Source: Actinocorallia herbida (lineage in GTDB: Bacteria; Actinomycetota; Actinomycetes; Streptosporangiales; Streptosporangiaceae). From it: 64,000 bases of DNA. The position numbers were made by a program, and so were the translations under genes. Within the stretch, counting starts at the first letter, position 1, and each line of letters starts with the position of its first letter. Below, piece by piece: positions 40,250 through 48,353 of the stretch. Location of the stretch: positions 6,014,001-6,078,000 of the forward strand of contig NZ_RJKE01000001.1 in the NCBI RefSeq assembly GCF_003751225.1, in the 5' to 3' direction. Below the pieces are notes generated by a model. The model did not search any database. It saw only the letters and a list, made by a program, of their open reading frames with translations, and had not been told where the DNA came from.

Positions 40250-40636
40250 GTGGAAACGCTGAACTGGCTGCTGAACGACCTGACCCAGCGGGTCGACGAG
40301 ATCAGAAGCGCCCTGGTGCTGTCCAGCGACGGCCTCCCGCTGGCACGGTCGGCCGACCTGAGCGCGGAGAGCGCGGAACGCCTCTCGGCGACGGCGTCGG
40401 CCTTCCAGAGCCTGGCGCGCGGCGTGGGCCAGGACTACGGCGGCGGCGCGGTGCTCCAGACGGTCATCGAGATGGAGTCGGCGTTCTTCTTCGTCACGGC
40501 CGCGGGCAGGGGCGCGTGCTTCGCCGTCCTCGCCGACGCCGACGCGGACGTCGGCCTCGTCGCGTTCGAGATGACGCTCATGGTCAAGCGCGTCGGCCCG
40601 CACCTCTCGGTGAACCCCCGGCTGAACCCCCGCTGA
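40250..40636 (+). CDS. cvnB: Roadblock/LC7 domain protein (CvnB type)
   Basis: Protein of 128 aa; GTG 40250 lies 4 bases after the kinase stop, with AAGG 8 nt upstream. It has the roadblock fold pattern (IRSALVLSSDGLPLARSADLS, then AERLSATASAFQSLARGVGQD). In conservons it is thought to act as a GTPase-modulating partner of the CvnD protein at the membrane. Length and position match other conservons. Confidence 0.92.
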   Translation: METLNWLLNDLTQRVDEIRSALVLSSDGLPLARSADLSAESAERLSATASAFQSLARGVGQDYGGGAVLQTVIEMESAFFFVTAAGRGACFAVLADADADVGLVAFEMTLMVKRVGPHLSVNPRLNPR

Positions 40637-40655
40637 GCGAAGGAGGAGTCGCATT

Positions 40656-41027
40656 ATGGATCCACCCGAGGAGCACTGGCTCGAAGAGGATTCCGGCCCT
40701 ATCGTCCGGCCGTTCGCGGTCGTCCAGGGACGCATCCCGTCCACCGGCGACCTGTTCGACCTCATCACGGTCGTGCGCGCCACCGGTCTGGCGGGCGATC
40801 CCTCGCTGCTGGAGCCGGAGCACATGGCGATCCTGCGGAGGTGCGCGCGGCCGATCCCGGTGGTCGACCTGTCCTACGAGCTGAACCTCCCGCTGGGCGT
40901 GATGCGCGTTCTGCTCGGCGATCTCCGAACTCAGGGCCTGATCTCCACGGGCGCTCCGCCGTCCCGGCACGGCAGGCCCGGCAACGACCTACTCAGGGAG
41001 GTGATCAGTGGCCTACGGCGTCTCTGA
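40656..41027 (+). CDS. cvnC: DUF742 protein (CvnC type)
   Basis: Protein of 123 aa with AAGGAGGAG upstream of ATG 40656. It shows the DUF742 pattern: IVRPFAVVQGRI, then a winged-helix-like stretch with HMAILRRCARPIPVVDLSYELNLPLGV and LLGDLRTQGLI. It is the third component of the conservon. Its 3' end overlaps the GTPase gene by 20 bases. Confidence 0.92.
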   Translation: MDPPEEHWLEEDSGPIVRPFAVVQGRIPSTGDLFDLITVVRATGLAGDPSLLEPEHMAILRRCARPIPVVDLSYELNLPLGVMRVLLGDLRTQGLISTGAPPSRHGRPGNDLLREVISGLRRL

Positions 41028-41571
41028 GCCCGACGACCCGGTCACGCTCAAGATCGTGGTCGCGGGCGGCTTCGGCGTCGGCAAGACGACCCTCGTCGGC
41101 GCGGTCAGCGAGATCCGTCCGCTGCGCACCGAAGAGGACCTGTCCGACCTCGGCACCGCCGTCGACGACACCTCGGGCGTCGAGTCCAAGACGACCACCA
41201 CGGTCGCCCTGGACTTCGGCAGGATCCGGATCCGCGAAGGTCTGCTCCTCTACCTTTTCGGCACCCCGGGCCAGTCCCGGTTCTGGTTCATGTGGGACGA
41301 GATCGCCATCGGGGCCGTCGGCGCGGTCGTCCTCGCCGACACCCGGCGGCTCACCGACTGCTTCTCCTCGATCGACTACTTCGAGAAGCGCGGCCTGCCG
41401 TTCATCGTCGCCGTCAACTGCTTCGACGGCGCCGAGCGCTACGACCCCGACACCATCGCCATCGCCCTGGACCTCGACCCGGGCACGCCGGTCGTCCTCT
41501 GCGACGTCCGCAACCGCGAATCCGTCAAGGAGGTCCTGATCAAGGTGATCGAACACTCGATGACCCGTTAG
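41008..41571 (+). CDS. cvnD: Small GTP/ATP-binding protein (CvnD type)
   Basis: Protein of 187 aa; GTG 41008 is preceded by GGGAGGTGAT inside the DUF742 gene. It has the P-loop GGFGVGKTTL, a G3-like FGTPGQSRF, and NCFD near the G4 position, as in the conserved ATP/GTP-binding proteins of actinobacterial conservons. It probably acts as the switch protein coupled to the kinase-like sensor. A 15-bp terminator hairpin follows 19 bases after its stop. Confidence 0.92.
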   Translation: MAYGVSEPDDPVTLKIVVAGGFGVGKTTLVGAVSEIRPLRTEEDLSDLGTAVDDTSGVESKTTTTVALDFGRIRIREGLLLYLFGTPGQSRFWFMWDEIAIGAVGAVVLADTRRLTDCFSSIDYFEKRGLPFIVAVNCFDGAERYDPDTIAIALDLDPGTPVVLCDVRNRESVKEVLIKVIEHSMTR

Positions 41572-41590
41572 GACGTCTCCATGAACGGCG

Positions 41591-41625
41591 GTGAGGCCCA
41601 CGAGCTTTGCGCTCGTGGGCCTCAC
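41591..41625. terminator. Bidirectional terminator hairpin
   Basis: A perfect 15-bp stem (GTGAGGCCCACGAGC and its complement) with a TTTGC loop, between the convergent conservon and kinase genes. Confidence 0.85.
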
Positions 41626-41646
41626 CTCCATGGACGGTTCCGGGTC

Positions 41647-42696
41647 TCAGCGCCGACGGCGCGGCCCGGTGCCGTCGAGGATGCGTTCGGCCTCGCGGAG
41701 GAGGCCGGGGAGGGCGGGGATCATCCGGCGGATGGCGGGGTGCATGGTCTCGGCGCGGCGGCCGCGCTTGATGAGGAGGGCGGTGGCGCCGGCCTCCTTG
41801 TAATAGGTGAGGGCGGTGAACCAGTCGAGGTCGGGGGGCGTGCCGAGGCCCGCGACGGTCAGGTAGGCGTCGAGGAGTTCGCCGCCGGTGGGCATGCCCG
41901 TCGGGTCGCCGGACGGGGCGGCGGGGTGGCGGCCCTCGTCGGTGAAGAAGGTGAACCAGGTCAGGTCGACACGGGGGTCGCCGACCGACCAGATCTCCCA
42001 GTCGATGACGGCCTCGACCCGGTCGCCCCGGCACAGGGTGTTGCCCAGCCGGTAGTCCCCGTGGTTGACGACCGGCGGGAGCGGCGCGGGCATCGTCGCG
42101 TGCAGGGCGCGGGCGCACCGCTCGTAGTCGCCTTGCAGGTCCGCGGGCACCGTGGCGAAGGCCTTGGTCCACCGGTCTATCTCCTCGGCGAGGGAGACCA
42201 CGGGCTCGTCCGCCAGGCCGACGTCCGCGGGGACGACCCGGTGCAGTGCGGCGAGGACCCCGGCGGCGTCCAGCGCGCGGGCCCGCACCGTCGGACGGCC
42301 CGCCGGATCGCGATCGTCCTCCAAGACAGGCTCCACGCACTCGCCCGGGACGAGGGACATCGCGTGGAAGGGCGGGATCTCCGGCGGTTCCCCGGCGTCC
42401 TCGAACAGGACCCGCGGAACCCGGACCCCCGGACGGCCGTGCAGCGCCCACATCACCCGCGACTGGCGGAGGACGTCCCGGTTCCGCACGGGGGCGAGGC
42501 CGGGCGGCGCCACCTTCAGGACCACCGACCGCTCCTGCGCGGGCCCGCCCTCGACGGTCGCGATGAACGTGAGGCTGGAGGCTCCCCCGGTCAGCGGTCG
42601 GACCTCCGAGATCCGCGCTCCCGGAGCCCATGCCTGCGCGGCGCGGGTCGCCCTGGCCCGCAACGAGTCGATCAGTTCCGCCGTGCTAGCGGACAT
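41647..42696 (-). CDS. APH-type phosphotransferase, ACAD10/11-like kinase partner
   Basis: Protein of 349 aa with an aminoglycoside-phosphotransferase fold: SVVLKVAP (ATP-binding Lys), the catalytic loop VVNHGDYRLGNTLC (H-G-D-x4-N), and VIDWEIWSVGDP with the metal-binding Asp. Kinases of this group are fused to or encoded beside ACAD11-type dehydrogenases. In human ACAD10/11 and in Pseudomonas LvaA/LvaC they phosphorylate the hydroxyl of 4-hydroxyacyl-CoA before its removal. Here the dehydrogenase gene lies just upstream, so the same chemistry is likely. Antibiotic resistance is an unlikely role. Its ATG shares a base with the stop of an SDR stump (TGATG). Confidence 0.85.
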   Translation of the reverse strand: MSASTAELIDSLRARATRAAQAWAPGARISEVRPLTGGASSLTFIATVEGGPAQERSVVLKVAPPGLAPVRNRDVLRQSRVMWALHGRPGVRVPRVLFEDAGEPPEIPPFHAMSLVPGECVEPVLEDDRDPAGRPTVRARALDAAGVLAALHRVVPADVGLADEPVVSLAEEIDRWTKAFATVPADLQGDYERCARALHATMPAPLPPVVNHGDYRLGNTLCRGDRVEAVIDWEIWSVGDPRVDLTWFTFFTDEGRHPAAPSGDPTGMPTGGELLDAYLTVAGLGTPPDLDWFTALTYYKEAGATALLIKRGRRAETMHPAIRRMIPALPGLLREAERILDGTGPRRRR

Positions 42697-42824
42697 CAGT
42701 ACTGCCCTCCGTCCACGTGCAGGGGCGCGCCGGTGGTGACGGGCTCCGGGCTCACGAGGTAGAGCGCGGTGGTGATGATCTCCTCGGGCTCTCCGGGCCG
42801 GCCCAGCGCGTCGCGGGTCCTCAC
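42696..42824 (-). pseudogene. 3' stump of an SDR gene between dehydrogenase and kinase
   Basis: Only the last 42 residues of a short-chain dehydrogenase remain: GRPGEPEEIITTALYLV through GAPLHVDGGQY, the normal SDR C-terminus. The Rossmann fold and active site are gone; upstream sequence belongs to the acyl-CoA dehydrogenase. A GTG at 42824 overlaps that gene's stop (GTGA), and the stump's own stop overlaps the kinase start, so it may still be translated as a coupling peptide. It looks like the scar of a deletion that fused two neighbouring genes' borders. Confidence 0.75.
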
Positions 42825-44122
42825 CGGCCGTGCTCCTTCAGGACGGCGGCGTAGCGCTCCCGTGCCGCCGCGCGCTTGGGCGGGAGGTGCTCTGAGGGGA
42901 ACAGGCCGGGCGCGGGGGTGTACTCGCGCAGCTTCTGCTTGGCGATCGTCGTCTTGTGCACCTCGGTGGGCCCGTCGGCGAGGGCGAGCGAAGGGACGCT
43001 CATCCACATCGCGGCGAGCGGGGTCTCGTGCGTGGTGCCCAGCGAGCCGTGCAGGTGGACGGCTCTGCGGACGATGTCGTGGTAGACCTTCGCCATCGCG
43101 ACCTTGCACATCGCGATCTGGGTCCGGGCCGCCCCGTGCGGGAGGTTGTCGATGGTCCAGGCGGTCTGGAGGACGAGCAGCCGGTACTGCTCCAGCTCGA
43201 TCCACGAGTCGGCGATGAGCTCCTGGACGGCCTGCTTGTCGGCGAGCCGCTCCCCCTGGGTGCGCCGGGAGAGGGCGCGCTCGCACATCATGTCGAAGGC
43301 CCGGCGGCACTGGCCGACGGTGCGCATGGCGTGGTGGACCCGGCCGCCGCCGAGCCTGGCCTGCGCCACGGCGAACCCCTGGCCGGGGCCGCCGAGCAGC
43401 GCGTCGGTGGGCACCCGGACGGCGTCGTAGCGGATGTAGCCGTGGATACCCTCGTCGAGCTCGTCCCGCTCGGCCATCGTCGCGACGTTGCGCTTGATCT
43501 CGATGCCGGGGGTGTCGGCCGGGACGACGAACATCGACATCCGCTCGTGCGGCCTGGCCTCGGGATCGGTCACCGCCATGACGATGAGGAACTCCGCGTA
43601 CCGGGCGTTCGAGGTGAACCACTTCTCGCCGTCGATCACCCAGCCGTCGCCGTCACGGCGGGCCCGGCAGGTGAACTCCTTCGGGTCGGCTCCCGCGTGC
43701 GGCTCCGTCATCGAGTAGGCCGAGACGATGTCGCCGTCGAGCAGTGGCTGGAGGTACCGGCGCTTCTGCTCGTCGGTGCCGAACATCGCGAGGATCTCGG
43801 CGTTGCCCGTGTCGGGCGCGGCGGTGCCGAAGACCGTCGGCGCCCAGTAGGAGCGGCCGAGGATCTCGTTCATGAGCGCGAGCCTGAGCTGGCCGTAGCC
43901 CTTTCCGCCCAGCTCGGGACCGAGGTGGCAGGCCCAGAGACCGCGCTCCTTCACCTGCTGCTGGAGCGGGCGCAGGATCGCCCGCGCGGCCTCGTCGCGC
44001 ACGTCGTACGGGGCGCCTCCGGCCGGGAAGAGCAGGTCGAGGGGCTCGACCTCCTCCCGGACGAAGGCCGCCATCCAGTCGAGTTCCTTCTGGAACTCAG
44101 GGTCGGTACTGAAATCCCACAT
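42821..44122 (-). CDS. Acyl-CoA dehydrogenase of the ACAD10/11 type
   Basis: Protein of 433 aa from ATG 44122 (GAGGAG upstream). The C-terminal half follows ACAD11 closely, with GGGRVHHAMRTVGQCRRAFDMMCERA, AVQELIADSWIELEQYRLLVLQTAW, HLHGSLGTTHETPLAAMW and LADGPTEVHKTTIAKQKLREY. The N-terminal half has GGKGYGQLRLALMNEILGRS and SMTEPHAGADPKEF. Together with the APH-type kinase encoded downstream it makes the two-protein equivalent of ACAD11, proposed to process 4-phosphohydroxyacyl-CoA. The extended frame to 44248 is antisense to a MarR gene and is rejected. Confidence 0.9.
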   Translation of the reverse strand: MWDFSTDPEFQKELDWMAAFVREEVEPLDLLFPAGGAPYDVRDEAARAILRPLQQQVKERGLWACHLGPELGGKGYGQLRLALMNEILGRSYWAPTVFGTAAPDTGNAEILAMFGTDEQKRRYLQPLLDGDIVSAYSMTEPHAGADPKEFTCRARRDGDGWVIDGEKWFTSNARYAEFLIVMAVTDPEARPHERMSMFVVPADTPGIEIKRNVATMAERDELDEGIHGYIRYDAVRVPTDALLGGPGQGFAVAQARLGGGRVHHAMRTVGQCRRAFDMMCERALSRRTQGERLADKQAVQELIADSWIELEQYRLLVLQTAWTIDNLPHGAARTQIAMCKVAMAKVYHDIVRRAVHLHGSLGTTHETPLAAMWMSVPSLALADGPTEVHKTTIAKQKLREYTPAPGLFPSEHLPPKRAAARERYAAVLKEHGR

Positions 44123-44139
44123 GTGCTCTCCTCGTGTGG

Positions 44140-44592
44140 TCACCGGGGGGTGGTGCCGGTCTCCAGTCGGGTCCTGATCTCGCGGAGCGTCGCGGTGGCC
44201 GCGGCCAGGGCGGCCGGATCGAGCCCGGCGGTCACCTCCGCCGCCCACGTCCGGCTGACGGCGTCGGCCGCCGCGTAGGCCGCACGCCCGCGCTCCGTCG
44301 GCACGAGCAAGCGGGCCCTCTTGTGATCCGGGTTGTCGACGGCCTCGACCATGCCGATCTCGACCAACGCGTCCGCGAGCCGCTGCACCGCCTGCCGGGA
44401 GTGCCCGAGACTCCGCGCGATCTGCGGAACCGTCGGCGGCCTGTCCCCCCGCACGACGGCGGTCAGCACCAGCAGCTGCGCCCCGGTCAGCCCTTCCCCC
44501 GCCCCGAAGTCGGCGGTCGCGGTCAGCAACCGGGCCTGTGTGCGAAGCACTTCGTCAATGAGATCAGCGATCGGATGCGCATCGGACAACAT
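44140..44592 (-). CDS. MarR family transcriptional regulator (leaderless)
   Basis: Protein of 150 aa. ATG 44592 is chosen because a promoter lies immediately before it and upstream frames would cross the operator. It has the MarR winged helix: GAGEGLTGAQLLVLTAVVRGDRPPTVPQIARSLGHSRQAVQRLADALVEIGMVEA, with the wing KRARLLVPTERGR. It ends 17 bases before the acyl-CoA dehydrogenase start and is on the same strand, so read-through into the dehydrogenase/kinase pair is likely, with repression of the whole set through the operator at its promoter (inference). Confidence 0.87.
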   Translation of the reverse strand: MLSDAHPIADLIDEVLRTQARLLTATADFGAGEGLTGAQLLVLTAVVRGDRPPTVPQIARSLGHSRQAVQRLADALVEIGMVEAVDNPDHKRARLLVPTERGRAAYAAADAVSRTWAAEVTAGLDPAALAAATATLREIRTRLETGTTPR

Positions 44593-44598
44593 GCCAAC

Positions 44599-44627
44599 AC
44601 ATTGTCGAATCGACAACATATTGTCAA
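44599..44627 (-). promoter_or_regulatory. Leaderless promoter with embedded MarR operator
   Basis: Reading the minus strand: -35 TTGACA (44627-44622), 17-base spacer, -10-like CAATGT (44604-44599), then 6 bases to the ATG at 44592. The spacer contains a perfect 15-bp palindrome, TTGTCGA-T-TCGACAA (44602-44616). This explains autoregulation by occlusion. Confidence 0.65.
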
Positions 44628-44728
44628 GATCGGGCTGCACGGCCGCCCCCGAAACAATGCCGATGGCCGGAGCACGAGTGCCCCGGCCATCGGACGGAGG
44701 GTGAGGCGGATCCAGACGCTGATCAGGC

Positions 44729-45589
44729 TCAGAAGACCGGCTGCTGCGGTCGGTTCTTGACGTAGCTGCCAGCGTCGACGCGCATCTGCAGGCCGGTCAC
44801 GAACCGGGACTCGTCCGAGACGAGGAAGAGCACCGCGGCGGCGATGTCCTCGGGCTCGACGAACCCGACGGGCATCGCGTTCATGGCGGGGAAGGCGAGC
44901 AGCGCGTCGTCCCTGGTCGGGTGTGCCAGATCGGGCCGGAACTGCCGGTACATGACATCACTGTTGAGCATCGCGGTGTTGGTGTTCGTGGGATGCACCG
45001 CGTTCGCCCGGATCCCGCGCGGGGCCAGGGTGAGGGCCAGGTCGTGGACGAACGAGGCGACGGCGCGCTTGGCCCAGGAGTAGCCGAGGCCGCCGAAGCC
45101 CATCGCCGGGTTGTCGGTGCCGCCGGGCAGCAGCCCGGCGACCGAGCCCGTGGCGACGATCGACGCACCGTCCGGCAGGTGGGGCAGCGCCGCCTGCACG
45201 GCGTGGAACACGCCGTTGAAGTCCACGGCGACGGCGTCGAGGAACGCCTGCGGGTCCTGGGTGCCGAGCGGGCAGATCCCCGCCTGCGCGACGACCGCGT
45301 CGAGCCGTCCCAGCTCGGCGACGCCCTGGGCGACGGCGTCCCTCAGCGCGCCGGGGTCGCGGACGTCGGCCCTCAGGCCGACCATGCGGCGGCCGAGCTT
45401 CTCCACCAGGCGGACGGTCTCCGCCAGATCCTCCGGTGTGGCGAGCGCGTAGTCGTTGGTGGGGATGTCGGCGCACAGGTCGACCCCGATGATGTCGGCG
45501 CCCTCCTGCGCGAGCCGCAGCGCGTGTGCCCGACCCTGGCCCCGCGCCGCCCCGGTGATGAAGACGACCTTGTCCTGCACTCTGCCCAT
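44729..45589 (-). CDS. Mycofactocin-coupled SDR family oxidoreductase
   Basis: Protein of 286 aa; ATG 45589 with GAAAGGAAC upstream. The N-terminal GAARGQGRAHALRLAQEGADI and the GVDLCADI/ATPEDLAET pattern are diagnostic of mycofactocin-coupled SDRs, with the insertion after the second strand that buries NAD. Active-site residues: Ser in ATGSVAG, Tyr/Lys in YSWAKRAV. It would oxidise an alcohol to an aldehyde or ketone, handing electrons to mycofactocin. It is the last gene of an operon whose preceding gene is an aldehyde dehydrogenase, which suggests alcohol to aldehyde to acid. Confidence 0.92.
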   Translation of the reverse strand: MGRVQDKVVFITGAARGQGRAHALRLAQEGADIIGVDLCADIPTNDYALATPEDLAETVRLVEKLGRRMVGLRADVRDPGALRDAVAQGVAELGRLDAVVAQAGICPLGTQDPQAFLDAVAVDFNGVFHAVQAALPHLPDGASIVATGSVAGLLPGGTDNPAMGFGGLGYSWAKRAVASFVHDLALTLAPRGIRANAVHPTNTNTAMLNSDVMYRQFRPDLAHPTRDDALLAFPAMNAMPVGFVEPEDIAAAVLFLVSDESRFVTGLQMRVDAGSYVKNRPQQPVF

Positions 45590-45615
45590 CTGTGTTCCTT
45601 TCTCGGAGATCGTGT

Positions 45616-47079
45616 TCAACGGGCGCCCCAGCTGACGGTCTTGGTCTGCAGGTACTCGTCGAGGCCGAACTCGCCCCATTCGCGGCCGATACCGCTCTTC
45701 TTGTAGCCGCCGAAGGCCAGGTGCGGGGAGATGCCCCCGGCACCGTTGATGGAGACCGAACCGGTCCGGACCCGCTTGGCGATCTCGTAGGCGCGGGCCG
45801 GATCGGCCGCCCAGACCGAGCCGGCCAACCCGTAGGGGCTGTCGTTGGCGATGCGGACGGCGTCGGCGTCGTCCTCGAAGGGGATGACGGTGCCGACGGG
45901 ACCGAAGAACTCGGTCTGCGCGATGGCCATCGCGTTGTCGACGCCGGTGAACAGCGTCGGCTCCACGAAGAAGCCCTTGTCCAGGCCGGCGGGACGGCCG
46001 CCGCCGAAGGCGATGCGCGCACCCTCCTTCTCGCCCACGCGGATGAGGTTCTCGACCTTCTCGCGCTGGGCGCGGCTGATGAGCGGCCCCATCATGGTGC
46101 CCGGCAGGGCCGGGTCTCCCACCTTGACGTGGCCGAGCGCTCCGACGATCTTCTCGACGAGTTCGTCGTGCCGGGACCGGTGAACCAGGGTGCGGGTGTG
46201 GAGCGCACAGCCCTGCCCGGCGTGCACGGTGATGCCGAACAGCACTTCGGGCAGCACCTTGTCCAGGTCTGCGTCCTCGCACACGATGGTGGCGGACTTC
46301 CCGCCGAGCTCCAGCACCACCTTCTTGATGGTGCGGGCGGCCTGCTCGTACACCAGGCGGCCGACGGTGTCGGACCCGGTGAAGCTGACCAGGTCCACCA
46401 TCGGATGGGTGGTGAGCTCCCGTCCCGCCTCGACGTCCCCGGTGACGACGTTGAGGACTCCGGGCGGCAGTCCCGCCTCGTCGGCGATCTCGCCGAGGAC
46501 CAGCGACTCCAGCGGGGTCGTCGGCGCGGGTTTGAGCACCGTGGTGCACCCGGCGGCGAGCGCGGGCGCGAGCTTCATGATGCTGAGGAAGAACGGGAAG
46601 TTGTAGGCCGAGATCAGCGCGGCGACGCCGAACGGCTCCCGGCGCAGCACGCCCTGGCTGATGCCCGGACCGGCGGTGGGCGCCACCGGCCGCTCCCAGG
46701 CGAAGGCGGACATGACGCGTTCGGCCATGTCGCGGAAGTGCTGGATCGGGACGCCGATCTGGATCGATTCGGCCAGCGCGCGGGTGGACCCGGCCTCGGC
46801 GATGCTCAGCTCGACGAGTTCGGGCATCCGCCGCTCCATCGCGTCGGCCATGCGGAGCATGGCCGACGCGCGCTCGCGGACCGGCATCGCGGGCCAGGGG
46901 CCCTCGTCGAACGCGCGGCGCGCGGCGCGGATCGCCCGCGCCACGTCGCCGCCCGTCGCCTGCGGCACCCGGCCGATGACCTGCTCGGTCGCCGGGTTGA
47001 CGACGTCGATCCGCTCATCGCTGTCGCCGTCGGTCCAGGCGCCGTCGATGTAGAGCCGGTAGGTCGGCTCAGTGCTCAT
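45616..47079 (-). CDS. NAD(P)-dependent aldehyde dehydrogenase
   Basis: Protein of 487 aa with GAGGAGG before ATG 47079. Family motifs: AYNFPFFLSIMKLAPAL, FTGSDTVG, the general base Glu in LELGGKSATIV, the catalytic Cys in HAGQGCALHTR, and the C-terminal GYKKSGIGREWG. It oxidises an aldehyde to the carboxylic acid in the cytoplasm. It is cotranscribed with the mycofactocin SDR that follows and a CoA-transferase before it, so an alcohol could be carried through to its CoA ester within this operon. Confidence 0.92.
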   Translation of the reverse strand: MSTEPTYRLYIDGAWTDGDSDERIDVVNPATEQVIGRVPQATGGDVARAIRAARRAFDEGPWPAMPVRERASAMLRMADAMERRMPELVELSIAEAGSTRALAESIQIGVPIQHFRDMAERVMSAFAWERPVAPTAGPGISQGVLRREPFGVAALISAYNFPFFLSIMKLAPALAAGCTTVLKPAPTTPLESLVLGEIADEAGLPPGVLNVVTGDVEAGRELTTHPMVDLVSFTGSDTVGRLVYEQAARTIKKVVLELGGKSATIVCEDADLDKVLPEVLFGITVHAGQGCALHTRTLVHRSRHDELVEKIVGALGHVKVGDPALPGTMMGPLISRAQREKVENLIRVGEKEGARIAFGGGRPAGLDKGFFVEPTLFTGVDNAMAIAQTEFFGPVGTVIPFEDDADAVRIANDSPYGLAGSVWAADPARAYEIAKRVRTGSVSINGAGGISPHLAFGGYKKSGIGREWGEFGLDEYLQTKTVSWGAR

Positions 47080-47110
47080 GAATCCTCCTCGGGGGTGGGT
47101 CGGGCGGAGG

Positions 47111-48322
47111 TCAGCCGAAAGCGCCGGCTTCGCGGAGCGCGGTGATCTGGTCCCAGTCGAAGCCGTTCTCCAGGAGGAGGAGTTCGGTGTGCTGGCCCAG
47201 TTCTGGGGCGGGGCCTTCCGGGGTGCCGGGCTCGCCGCCGAAGTGCATCGGGGAGACGGGGAGGCGGAAAGGGGCGCCGTCGTTGGATTCGAGGGAGGCC
47301 AGGAGGCCGTTGGGGGAGACCTGGACGTGGTCGTGCACTTCGGCCGGGGACAGGACGGGCGCCCAGACTCCGGTGAAGTCCTTGAAGCGGGTGCGCCACT
47401 CGTCGAGGGTGTGCCGGGCGAAGGTCGCGTCGAGCTCGGCGACGCACTCGCGGGCGTTGGCGGCACGGGTCGGCAGGTCGGTGAAGCGCGGGTCCTCGAT
47501 CAGGTCCGGACGGTCGATGGTCTGGCAGAGTTCGGCCCAGAACCGGTCGGCCTGGAGCAGCACGAGGTAGAGCCAGCGGCCGTCGGCGGTGGCGTAGCTG
47601 TTGACGACGGGGTTGGGGGCGGCGTCGCGGGGCGGCGCGCCGATCTGTCCGACATGCGGCCCCGCGGTGATGTCGGGGCTGAGCGCCCACATGCCCATGT
47701 TGAGCAGCGAGACGTCGACGTCGACGGCCTCACCGGTGCGCTCGCGGTGGAACAGGGCGCCGCCGACGGCCCCGGCGATGGTGTTGCCGCCGAGGAGGTC
47801 GAAGAAGGCCGCGGGCTGGAAGATCGGCTCGGTGCCGCCACGGCTCATCTTGAACGCCATAGAGGACGACGCCCAGGCGGCGGCCAGGTCGTAGGCGCCC
47901 TGGTCGGCCATCGGGCCGTTGCGGCCCCAGCCGGATCCGGCGGCGTAGATCAGGTTCGGGTTGACCGCGCGCAGGTCGTCCGCGGTGATGCCCAGCTTGG
48001 CGCGCACGGCCGGGAGGTAGCTGGTGAGGAAGACGTCGGACTCCTCGGCCAGGCGGAGAAGCGTCTCCCGTCCCTTCTCCGCGTTCAGGTCGAGGGTGAT
48101 GCTGCGCTTGCCGCGGTTGGGGATCTCCAGGAACGGGTTGGCGACCTTGCCGCCGTCGGCGGACTGGGCGAGCAGGTTCATCAGGGCGCGCTGCGGGTCT
48201 CCGTTCGGCGGTTCTACCTTGATGACGTCGGCGCCGAGATCGGCGAGGACCGCGCCCGCCGCGGGGACGAAGGTCCACGCGGCGACTTCGAGAACCTTGA
48301 TCCCGGTGAACGGCTTCGTCAT
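47111..48322 (-). CDS. Class III (CaiB/BaiF) CoA-transferase
   Basis: Protein of 403 aa, the normal single-domain length; ATG 48322 with GAGGAG upstream. Motifs: VLEVAAWTFVPAAGAVLADLGADVIKVEPP at the N-terminus, NRGKRSITLDL, and the catalytic Asp probably in VDVDVSLLNMGMW. It transfers CoA from a donor such as succinyl- or acyl-CoA to the pathway acid. It lies between the aldehyde dehydrogenase and the fused DUF35-thiolase protein, and so probably activates the acid for retro-aldol or thiolytic cleavage (inference). Confidence 0.9.
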   Translation of the reverse strand: MTKPFTGIKVLEVAAWTFVPAAGAVLADLGADVIKVEPPNGDPQRALMNLLAQSADGGKVANPFLEIPNRGKRSITLDLNAEKGRETLLRLAEESDVFLTSYLPAVRAKLGITADDLRAVNPNLIYAAGSGWGRNGPMADQGAYDLAAAWASSSMAFKMSRGGTEPIFQPAAFFDLLGGNTIAGAVGGALFHRERTGEAVDVDVSLLNMGMWALSPDITAGPHVGQIGAPPRDAAPNPVVNSYATADGRWLYLVLLQADRFWAELCQTIDRPDLIEDPRFTDLPTRAANARECVAELDATFARHTLDEWRTRFKDFTGVWAPVLSPAEVHDHVQVSPNGLLASLESNDGAPFRLPVSPMHFGGEPGTPEGPAPELGQHTELLLLENGFDWDQITALREAGAFG

Positions 48323-48353
48323 GGTCTTCTCCTCGAGGTTGTCAGACGGTGGT

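Noticed and set aside
41647-42696. The phosphotransferase as an antibiotic-resistance kinase
   Set aside because: Its operon partner is an ACAD11-type dehydrogenase, and the sequence resembles the ACAD10/11 kinase domain, so a metabolic role is far more likely.
44123-44248. N-terminal extension of the acyl-CoA dehydrogenase to 44248
   Set aside because: It overlaps the MarR coding sequence in another frame, and ATG 44122 has GAGGAG at the proper distance.
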